Assembly (NCBI RefSeq): GCF_031764535.1
Contig: NZ_CP134499.1
Location: 2,542,001 to 2,606,000, forward strand
Direction of reading: 5' to 3'
DNA: 64,000 bases
Origin: Pseudomonas sp. SG20056
GTDB taxonomy: Bacteria > Pseudomonadota > Gammaproteobacteria > Pseudomonadales > Pseudomonadaceae
This document shows, one piece after another, positions 57,576-64,000 of this stretch. Position 1 is the stretch's first letter. The number at the start of each line of letters is the position of its first letter. The translations under genes were made by a program, and so were the position numbers. A model generated the notes under the pieces. That model ran no database searches, had not been told where the DNA came from, and saw only the letters and a program-made list of their open reading frames with translations.

Positions 57576-58384
57576 ATAAGCGCACCCTCTGCATCGCCCT
57601 GCTCGCCCTCCTACCCTTCAGCCACCTGCACGCCGCCGAATTGACCCTGGAACTGGGCAACGGCAGCCAGCGCCTGAGCAGCGCGCAACTTCTCGCCCAC
57701 CCGCAAGCGCAAAACGTCGCGATCAGTGACGACGTCAGCTACAAACGCAGCATGCGCTACCGCGCCGTACCGTTGGCCGCGCTGCTGGAAGGAGTACAAC
57801 CGGGTGATCACCTGCAACTGGTGGCCAGCGACGGCTTTGCCGCCGAACTCTCCGCCGCCCCCGCGCTCAGCCAAACTGGCAGCAAAGCCTGGCTGGCCAT
57901 CGAAGACCCAGCGCAACCCTGGCCCGACCTAGGCAACGGCAAACCCAGCGCCGGGCCGTTCTACCTGGTCTGGCAAAACCCGGCCGCCAGCCAGATCGGC
58001 CCGGAGCAATGGCCCTTCCAACTGGCCACCATCCGCAAACTGGCTCCGGTAGCGCAGCGCTTCCCGCAGCTACTGCCCGCCGCCGAAGCCAGCCCGGCGG
58101 TGCAGGCCGGTTTTGCCCAATACCAGAAGAACTGCATGGCCTGTCATCGGTTGAATGGCGCCGGAGACTCACAGTTCGGCCCGGACCTGAATATTCCGCA
58201 TAACCCGACGGAGTATTTCAGCGGCGACTTTCTAACCCGCTATATCCGAGACCCACAAAGTTTGCGGCGCTGGCCGCAGGGGAAGATGCCGGGGTTTGCG
58301 GTTGAGGTATTGAGTGACAAGGAATTGGGGGAGTTGGTTGAGTATTTACGGCACATGGCGGGGCGCAAAGTGCAGCCTTTGTAG
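57572..58384 (+). CDS. cytochrome c with molybdopterin-oxidase-like N-domain
   Basis: 270 residues from TTG 57572, within the rhodanese TGA (TTGA overlap); no ATG or GTG is better placed and the signal peptide (to AHA about 21) needs this start. Residues 25-150 resemble the sulfite-oxidase-like Mo-pterin domain fold without visible cofactor cysteine. The C-terminal cytochrome c has KNCMACHRLNGAG (CxxCH) and distal Met in GKMPGF. It would accept or donate electrons with the rhodanese product. Confidence 0.8.
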   Translation: MNKRTLCIALLALLPFSHLHAAELTLELGNGSQRLSSAQLLAHPQAQNVAISDDVSYKRSMRYRAVPLAALLEGVQPGDHLQLVASDGFAAELSAAPALSQTGSKAWLAIEDPAQPWPDLGNGKPSAGPFYLVWQNPAASQIGPEQWPFQLATIRKLAPVAQRFPQLLPAAEASPAVQAGFAQYQKNCMACHRLNGAGDSQFGPDLNIPHNPTEYFSGDFLTRYIRDPQSLRRWPQGKMPGFAVEVLSDKELGELVEYLRHMAGRKVQPL

Positions 58385-58459
58385 GAGCGGGCTTGCCCGC
58401 GAATCGAGGTGAATACAAAAACATCGCGGCCAATAACTAGGCGTTCCCGCCGCTCCTAC
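58381..58459. repeat. Pseudomonas REP pair
   Basis: Typical REP core GTAGGAGCGGGCTTGCCCGC at 58381-58400 with an inverted partner ending CGCTCCTAC at 58459. It can form a long hairpin. It is located immediately after the cytochrome stop. Confidence 0.75.
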
Positions 58460-58611
58460 AGGTTTCGCAGAGCCCGCCAGTTCGTAGGATGGGTCGGGCC
58501 ACGCAGGTTGAGCAACGTGATGCTCATCAAATCGTCTTGGTGGCAGGCATCTGCTTTGGCTTTTAGTCAATCCACACAAAACGTGCAGACGACGCCAAAC
58601 GCCCCTTCAGG

Positions 58612-58825
58612 AGGGTGAACAGAATCGTTGTGTAGAGGGGTGAGCCGCATGGATGCGGCGAAAGGCGTAAAGGGCCAGGGACGGCCCTTGTACGCCGACC
58701 CTCGGAGCAATGATGGCGTGAACGAACCCTGCCGCAGGCAGGGCCGGATGTCGGGGCTAGACCTTTTGGTTCCTTTTGGGGCAATTGCCAAAAGGGACTC
58801 GCCCGTAAGGGGCGAAACCAAAATC
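58612..58825. repeat. chain-of-hairpins intergenic repeat
   Basis: Five successive stems: 58644-58659 (GCCGCAT/ATGCGGC), 58664-58697 (GGCGTA-AAGGGCC...), 58727-58743 (CCCTGCC/GGCAGGG), about 58772-58794 (CCTTTTGG/CCAAAAGG) and about 58799-58815 (TCGCCC/GGGCGA). I recall near-identical stretches between genes in other pseudomonads. Frames through it are spurious. Between 58460 and 59053 I find no gene. Confidence 0.6.
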
Positions 58826-59053
58826 AAAACTCACCACGCTAATGAACTTGTCGCAGAACCTGGACATAAAGCATCAAAAGCACGCGGCTAAAGCCCCTCC
58901 TACAAAACTGGCGCTATGTATCAAAACGTGAATGAACCGAATCGCGATGCGATGGCATCCATCACATCGGCAGCATGGGTATCGCTGTACTCAATCTGCG
59001 CGGCCCGCCCCATCCTACGGACTAGCACACCCCACGAAGCCAGCGCAGCGCCT

Positions 59054-59851
59054 TTACTGCTGTTGCACCCGCACCAGCGGTGCAACCTCCACCTGCGCAT
59101 GCATCTGCTCGATGCCACCGCCCCGGCGCATGCCACGCACCGGGCAGGCATCCAGGTAGTCCAGGCCCACGGCCAACTTCAAATGCCGCTCCGGCTTGGC
59201 CAGACAGTTAGTCACATCAAAGCTGTACCAGGCGTCGTCCAGCCAGGCTTCGGCCCAGGCGTGGCTGGCCAGGTGGTCTTCGCTGTCGGTAAACAGATAA
59301 CCCGACACATAACGCGCCGGCACACCCAGGCTGCGTGCGCAGGCCAGGAAGGCATGAGCGTGATCTTGGCAAACGCCCTTGCCGCCGGCGAAGGCTTCAC
59401 TGGCGCTGGTTTCCACGGCGGTGCTGCCCGGCTGGTAACGGATATGCGCATTCAACGCATGCATCAGGTCGATCAGGCCGCTGCGGTCCGTGCGGCTGCG
59501 GCTCTGCAGCTTAGCGAACTCGCGCAGAGCTTCGTCGGCGTCGGTCAGGCGGGTAAAGCGCAGAAACGGCAGCGCCGACTGGCTTTCGTGCTCGGCCTCG
59601 CGCGCCTCGTCGATTTCCACCTGGCCACGAGCACCGATAACGATGGATTCGTGCGGCTCGTCCATCGTCAGCACATGCAGAATATTGCCGTAAGGGTCGA
59701 GTTGCGCACGCACCGGGCGCGGCAGAGTCAGCTGCCAGCTGAGCACCTGCTGGCGTTCGCTGTCGTGCGGCGTCATACGCAGATACTGGATGCTGGTGCG
59801 CACCTGGTCTTCATAGTGATAGGTAGTGTCGTGGCTGATTGACAGTCTCAT
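59054..59851 (-). CDS. transglutaminase-like cysteine peptidase
   Basis: 265 residues from ATG 59851 (MRLSISHDTTYHYEDQV). Bacterial transglutaminase-like N-domain (1-90) and catalytic domain: GKGVCQDHAHAFLACARSLGVPARYVSG (Cys), LASHAWAEAWL (His), FDVTN (Asp). The start overlaps the alpha-E gene by 4 bases (ATGA). Third gene of a conserved trio thought to make or modify a peptide. Confidence 0.9.
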   Translation of the reverse strand: MRLSISHDTTYHYEDQVRTSIQYLRMTPHDSERQQVLSWQLTLPRPVRAQLDPYGNILHVLTMDEPHESIVIGARGQVEIDEAREAEHESQSALPFLRFTRLTDADEALREFAKLQSRSRTDRSGLIDLMHALNAHIRYQPGSTAVETSASEAFAGGKGVCQDHAHAFLACARSLGVPARYVSGYLFTDSEDHLASHAWAEAWLDDAWYSFDVTNCLAKPERHLKLAVGLDYLDACPVRGMRRGGGIEQMHAQVEVAPLVRVQQQ

Positions 59852-60798
59852 GCGACCTCCAGGTAGGAACTTTGGATGGCTTGGCCCAGCTGGCGAACCA
59901 GCAGGATGAAATCGGTGAGCCAGGCGTGCAGGCCCTCGTCGAGTACTTCTTCGATGCTGGTATAGCGCAGCCGCGCTTCCAGTTCGGCGGCCAGGCGCTG
60001 GGCCGGGCGGCCGTTGTCGCCAGGCAGGCTGGCGAGCATCAGGCTCAATTCGTCCATGCAGGCGCGCAGCGAGCGCGGTACATCGGCACGTAGCAGCAGC
60101 AGTTCGGAGACTTTGCGCGTACCCGGTGAGCCGCGGTAGATCTCGGCGAATGCCTCGAACGAGGACAGTGCGCGCAGCAGCGCGGTCCACTGGTAATAAC
60201 TGCGTGCCGGTCGGCCGTCGATTTCGTCGATGTCTTCGCCAAGCATTTCGTAGCGCGCATCGAGCAGGCGCAGGGTGTTGTCGGCGCGCTCGATAAAGGT
60301 GCCCAGACGGATAAAGCGATACGGGTCGCCGCGCATGATGGTGCCGAAGGTGGCGCCACGGAACAGATGCGAGCGCTCCTTGACCCATTCGCAGAAACGG
60401 CTGATGCCGTAGCGACTCAGGCCTTGCTGCGCGATGCCATGGATTTCCAGCCAGGTGGCGTTGATGTTTTCCCACATGTCGGCGGTGATCCGCCCGCGCA
60501 CGGCGTGGGCGTTGCTGCGCGCGGCCTGCAGGCAGCAGTAGATGCTCGCCGGGTTGGTCGCATCGAGGGCGAAGAAGTGCAGCATGCGCTCGGCGTGCAG
60601 CGGGCCGTGGCGCTCCAGGTAATCGTCGAGGGTGCCGGTAATCAGCAGCGGCAGAGCCAGCTCTTCCAGGCCATCGCCGCGGCCGTCCTGTGGCATCAGC
60701 GACAGCGAGTAGCTGACTTCAAGCATGCGCGCGAGGTTTTCCGCGCGCTCCAGGTAGCGTGACATCCAGTACAGATCAGAGGCAGTTCTTGAAAGCAT
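59848..60798 (-). CDS. alpha-E (DUF403) domain protein
   Basis: 316 residues, all-helical. Conserved LSRTASDLYWMSRYLERAENLARMLEVSYSL start and RADNTLRLLDARYEML. Always found with the circularly permuted ATP-grasp and transglutaminase-like proteins; role may be structural or catalytic in the same pathway. Starts 2 bases after the ATP-grasp stop. Confidence 0.9.
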   Translation of the reverse strand: MLSRTASDLYWMSRYLERAENLARMLEVSYSLSLMPQDGRGDGLEELALPLLITGTLDDYLERHGPLHAERMLHFFALDATNPASIYCCLQAARSNAHAVRGRITADMWENINATWLEIHGIAQQGLSRYGISRFCEWVKERSHLFRGATFGTIMRGDPYRFIRLGTFIERADNTLRLLDARYEMLGEDIDEIDGRPARSYYQWTALLRALSSFEAFAEIYRGSPGTRKVSELLLLRADVPRSLRACMDELSLMLASLPGDNGRPAQRLAAELEARLRYTSIEEVLDEGLHAWLTDFILLVRQLGQAIQSSYLEVA

Positions 60799-60800
60799 GG

Positions 60801-62210
60801 TTAGTCCTCCACCACCCAGGTGTCTTTAGTGCCGCCACCCTGGGACGAGTTGACCACCAGCGAGCCTTCGCGCAGCGCGACGCGGGTCAGGCCGCCGGGG
60901 ACGATGCGGGTTTCCTTGCCGGACAGAACGAACGGCCGCAGATCGATATGGCGAGGCGCGATGCCGCGCTCAACAAAGGTCGGGCAGGTCGACAGGCACA
61001 GGGTCGGTTGGGCGATATAGGCCTCGGGGCGGGCAATCAGGCGGGCGCGGAAGTCTTCGATTTCGGCCTTGGTGGCTGCCGGGCCAACCAGCATGCCGTA
61101 GCCCCCGGAACCTTGGGTTTCCTTGACCACCAGATGCTCCAGGTTGGCCAGCACATGGGACAGCTCGGCCGGTTTGCGGCACTGGAAGGTCGGCACGTTT
61201 TTCAGGATCGGCTCTTCGCTGAGGTAGAAGCGGATCATGTCGTCGACATAGGGATAGATCGATTTATCGTCCGCCACCCCGGTGCCGATGGCATTGGCCA
61301 GCACCACGTTACCGCTGCGGTAACAGGCCAGCAGGCCAGGCACGCCGAGCATGGAATCGGGGTTGAACGCCAATGGATCAAGGAAGGCGTCGTCAAGGCG
61401 ACGGTAGACCACGTCCACCTGCTTGGCCCCGGCGGTGGTGCGCATAAACAGCTTGTCGTCACGCACAAACAGGTCCGCACCTTCAACCAGCTCCACGCCC
61501 ATTTCGCGGGAAAGAAAGGCGTGTTCGAAATAGGCGCTGTTGAAACGCCCCGGCGTCAGCACCACGACGTTGGGGTTATCCAATGGGCTGGAAGATTTGA
61601 GCGTGTCGAGCAGCAGGTTCGGGTAGTGATCGATCGGCGCCACGCGCTGGGCAGCAAACAGCTCGGGGAACAGGCGCATCATCATCTTGCGGTCTTCGAG
61701 CATGTAGCTGACGCCGCTGGGCGTGCGCAGGTTGTCTTCCAGTACGTAGTAGCTGCCGTCACCGTCGCGCACCAGGTCTACGCCTGCAATGTGGGCGTAA
61801 AGGTCGCGGTGCAGGTTGAGACCCTGCATGGCGATCTGATAGCCCTCGTTGGCCAGCACCTGCTCGGCGGGCACGATGCCGGCCTTGATGATGCGCTGGT
61901 CGTGGTAGAGGTCGGCGAGGAACATGTTCAGCGCCTGCACGCGCTGGATGCAGCCGCGCTCGACGATGCGCCATTCACTGGCGGGGATGCTGCGCGGGAT
62001 GATGTCGAACGGAATCAGCCGCTCGGTGCCCTGATCGTCGCCATACAGGGTGAAGGTGATACCCGCGCGGTGGAACAGCAGGTCGGCTTCCCGGCGGCGC
62101 TGGGCCAGCAGTTCATCCGGTGTATCTGCCAACCAGCGGGCAAAGGCTTGATAGTGCGGGCGGACAGCACCGCTCGCGTCGTACATCTCGTCATAAAAGG
62201 TGCGGGCCAT
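60801..62210 (-). CDS. circularly permuted ATP-grasp protein (type 2)
   Basis: 469 residues from ATG 62210 (MARTFYDEMYDASGAVRPHYQAF). ATP-grasp signature segments: YVLEDNLRTPSGVSYMLEDRK, VVLANAIGTGVADDKSIYPYVDDMIRFYL, HLVVKETQGSGGYGMLVGP and LRPFVLSGKETRIVPGGLTRVALREGSLVVNSSQGGGTKDTWV. Predicted to form amide bonds using ATP. First gene of the trio. Confidence 0.92.
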   Translation of the reverse strand: MARTFYDEMYDASGAVRPHYQAFARWLADTPDELLAQRRREADLLFHRAGITFTLYGDDQGTERLIPFDIIPRSIPASEWRIVERGCIQRVQALNMFLADLYHDQRIIKAGIVPAEQVLANEGYQIAMQGLNLHRDLYAHIAGVDLVRDGDGSYYVLEDNLRTPSGVSYMLEDRKMMMRLFPELFAAQRVAPIDHYPNLLLDTLKSSSPLDNPNVVVLTPGRFNSAYFEHAFLSREMGVELVEGADLFVRDDKLFMRTTAGAKQVDVVYRRLDDAFLDPLAFNPDSMLGVPGLLACYRSGNVVLANAIGTGVADDKSIYPYVDDMIRFYLSEEPILKNVPTFQCRKPAELSHVLANLEHLVVKETQGSGGYGMLVGPAATKAEIEDFRARLIARPEAYIAQPTLCLSTCPTFVERGIAPRHIDLRPFVLSGKETRIVPGGLTRVALREGSLVVNSSQGGGTKDTWVVED

Positions 62211-62381
62211 GCCGTACTCCTTGTCACCCGGACATGGAGACAGCTTTGCAAGGCCCGCGCCATACAACAAAAATGTTTTAAATCAGTTACTTGAGCATTG
62301 GCGATACGAGCAACGCACCAAGCCGGGGCGCAATGGTGACCGCCAGGTCGCAAGGCGCGCCATTTTAAGGCGGCCAGTCCG

Positions 62382-62452
62382 TAGGGTGGATAACGCTCTT
62401 TTTATCCACCGCACGGCAACCACTGGTGGATGGGAAAGCGTCATCCACCCTA
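62382..62452. repeat. REP-like inverted repeat
   Basis: About 29-base imperfect arms, TAGGGTGGATAACGCT...TATCCACC and the partner GGTGGATG...AGCGTCATCCACCCTA, with a 13-base spacer. Similar GGGTGGAT stretches are common between Pseudomonas genes. Confidence 0.6.
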
Positions 62453-62460
62453 GCCGAGCA

Positions 62461-63168
62461 TCAGAACCCGGCCAGTTGCAGCCAATGGCGATAGAAGCCT
62501 TCGGCTACGCGGTTCAGTTCGGCAACTTTGTCGGGTAGTTGGTCGAGCATCTGCGCCCTGCTCTGCTGGCTCGGTTGGCTTTCATCCAGCAGGTGGTGCC
62601 AGTCGCCGAGCCACTGGCGCACCAGGGCTTCGTCCATTTCCGGGTGGCCTTGCAGGGCCAAGACTTTATCGCCCCAGGCAAACGCCTGGTTACTGCACCA
62701 GGGGCTGCGGAGCAAAGGCTGTGCGCCCTCGGGAATAGCAAAGCTGTCGCCATGCCACTGGAAGATCGGGAACTGCTCAGGCACATGCTGTAACCAGGGG
62801 CTGGGCGCCGCCTGGTCAAGACGGGTCAGCGGCTGCCAGCCACTTTCGGTGTAAGGCATGCGGCTGATATCCGCGCCTAGCGCCTTGGCCAACAGCTGGC
62901 CGCCCAGACAGTGGCCGATCAACGGAATATCGCGGCGGATAAAGTGCTGCAGCGCGGCGACTTCGGTGGCCAGCCAGGGCAGCTGATCATTGACGCTCAT
63001 TGGTCCGCCCATGATGGCCACGGCCTTGGGTCGGTCCAGATCAATGCCGTCCAGCTCACCGAGGTCAGCGCGTAACACGGTATAGGGGTGGCCAGCCTGC
63101 TCAAGCACCTTGCCCAGGTGGGCCGGCGGGCAGTAATCAATGTGGGTGAAAATCAGAATGTCGGTCAT
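62461..63168 (-). CDS. class I glutamine amidotransferase-like protein
   Basis: 235 residues from ATG 63168. VAIMGGPMSVNDQLPWLATE, catalytic LIGHCLGGQLLAKALG (Cys about 97), and LALQGHPEMDEAL (His/Glu). It belongs with the GMP-synthase-like stand-alone group. It is separated from the ATP-grasp trio by a repeat; whether it feeds ammonia to that pathway is unproven. Confidence 0.88.
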   Translation of the reverse strand: MTDILIFTHIDYCPPAHLGKVLEQAGHPYTVLRADLGELDGIDLDRPKAVAIMGGPMSVNDQLPWLATEVAALQHFIRRDIPLIGHCLGGQLLAKALGADISRMPYTESGWQPLTRLDQAAPSPWLQHVPEQFPIFQWHGDSFAIPEGAQPLLRSPWCSNQAFAWGDKVLALQGHPEMDEALVRQWLGDWHHLLDESQPSQQSRAQMLDQLPDKVAELNRVAEGFYRHWLQLAGF

Positions 63169-63281
63169 GCGCCAAGTCTGAAGCAAAGCACGGGCTGGGG
63201 TCGAGGGGCGATTGGCTGGGCGCGCGCAGGCGAGGTAGAAATGACACGGGCCAGCTTATGGCCGGCCCGTGTTTGGATTGC

Positions 63282-63423
63282 AGAACCTGTTTACGATCTC
63301 GCGAGCTAGAGCCATGCAAGGCAAAAACAGGCGAGGAAGCGGAGTTTACGGGCTGTAAATGAGCATTCCGAGCCTGTTTTTAACGCAGCAGGGCCGACGC
63401 GCAGCAGACCGTAGACAGGTTCT
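63282..63423. repeat. MITE-like element, copy 2 of the 69-bp shared core
   Basis: 142 bases with 18-base inverted termini (AGAACCTGTTTACGATCT and AGACCGTAGACAGGTTCT, 3 mismatches). The core 63318-63386 matches 56505-56573 at 67 of 69 positions, yet the termini differ from copy 1. The right end touches the stop codon of the next gene. Confidence 0.65.
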
Positions 63424-63758
63424 CAGGGCTGCCTTACCTCCTGGGTAACACCCCACCCATCCAGTTTGCCGCCAAGCGGCGCCACGACTGACTCCAGGTC
63501 ATGCTCGAAGTCGTCGATGCCGTGGTATGTCGCGAACATTACTTTACTGACTTGCAGGTGCCAGACACCGTCATCACGCTCGGTCACCAGGGCGTGTAAA
63601 GACTCACCTCGAAATTTGCGGGTGGCCATGCGGGCCCGCTCTTCATCAGGGAAAAGGGCGTAGAACTCGATGGGATGGAAGCTGGCAAAGTCGAAGCCAC
63701 CCTCCTTCATCCGCCGTAAAACCCCGTTACTGACATCATCGTGCAAGGCTGTGCTCAT
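63423..63758 (-). CDS. RraB-like ribonuclease E inhibitor family protein
   Basis: 111 residues. FHPIEFYALFPDEERARMATRKFRGESLHALVTERDDGVWHLQVSKVMFATYHGIDDFEHDLESVVAPLGGKLDGWGV fits the RraB family: a ferredoxin-like fold with acidic face, proposed to bind RNase E. Function in pseudomonads is untested. Short, single gene; the stop lies at the edge of the MITE-like repeat. Confidence 0.8.
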   Translation of the reverse strand: MSTALHDDVSNGVLRRMKEGGFDFASFHPIEFYALFPDEERARMATRKFRGESLHALVTERDDGVWHLQVSKVMFATYHGIDDFEHDLESVVAPLGGKLDGWGVTQEVRQP

Positions 63759-64000
63759 GAAGTGACCTCCTCAGGCGATGGACAAATTTACAGGACGCTA
63801 AAGAACCAACTAGGTGTCGATACTGCAGTGCTACGACCTGGTAAACGCTTTCCCATTGCTACCGCCAGAGCCTCAGCGGTGTTGCGGCACCGATTGCAGT
63901 GCCGCCCGAGAATCAAGCGATGTGCTGCTTGATATGTCATAAGCCAGACCTGAAACCAGGGCTGGTCAACGCAGGCTTGTTCAGAGCGAACAAGTCAGAA

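Noticed and set aside
58567..58827. 86-codon minus ORF across the hairpin repeat
   Set aside because: Reads through hairpin arms; such frames are recurrent false genes in pseudomonads.
60759..62294. 511-codon plus-strand ORF
   Set aside because: Shadow of the ATP-grasp gene, whose motifs are complete on the other strand.

Overview
The window reads as a chromosomal segment of a Pseudomonas species (gamma-proteobacteria). The evidence is the order thrS-infC-rpmI-rplT-pheS-pheT-ihfA-merR followed by tRNA-Pro, the block dusA-tal-rssC-rssB-PilZ-mlaA-HAD-DUF4404-queF, the Arg32-type elongation factor P next to its rhamnosyltransferase gene earP, high-GC core codon use and Pseudomonas-type REP sequences. 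As far as I recall the same gene blocks exist in P. aeruginosa, but in a different overall order. No database was consulted; species is not resolved.

Layout. 1-3.3 kb: the edge of a minus-strand cluster with two HlyD-type adaptors (one carrying a GAF-like domain) and an M50 metalloprotease cut by the window edge. 3.4-8.1 kb: mobile-element remnant beside tRNA-Pro(GGG), with an unknown HTH protein, an AlpA-like gene and a tyrosine integrase split by a 1,246-bp IS3-family insertion. 8.2-15.9 kb: the translation operon thrS to ihfA, flanked by tRNA-Pro and tRNA-Val(GAC). 16.1-31.7 kb: core metabolism and regulation (PuuB-like oxidase, dusA, tal, the RssB/RssC partner switch, PilZ, mlaA, queF, pyrF, two LysR regulators, a TSUP permease, efp, earP).

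31.8-45.1 kb: a 13.3-kb integrative element in tRNA-Ser(GGA), bounded by a 32-bp direct repeat. It carries a lipoprotein, an AT-rich translationally coupled operon (PD-(D/E)XK-like sce7726, sce7725 'beta' protein, zinc-ribbon RES-domain protein), a serine recombinase with a res-like site, a frameshifted RNase HI, a periplasmic endonuclease I, and a UmuD-like/UmuC pair behind a perfect LexA box, ending with the integrase. The three-gene RES operon is the best candidate here for an undescribed system, probably anti-phage or a conflict effector module.

45.5-64 kb: core genes again: crotonase, chemoreceptor and solute-binding protein, plsC, a CorA-type transporter, glutamine amidotransferases, a beta-oxidation pair, rhodanese plus cytochrome c, a transglutaminase/alpha-E/ATP-grasp operon and an RraB-like protein. 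Several non-coding repeats lie between them: REP, two MITE-like elements sharing a 69-bp core, and a chain-of-hairpins repeat. The last 240 bases (after 63758) show no supportable gene. No rRNA or CRISPR array was seen.
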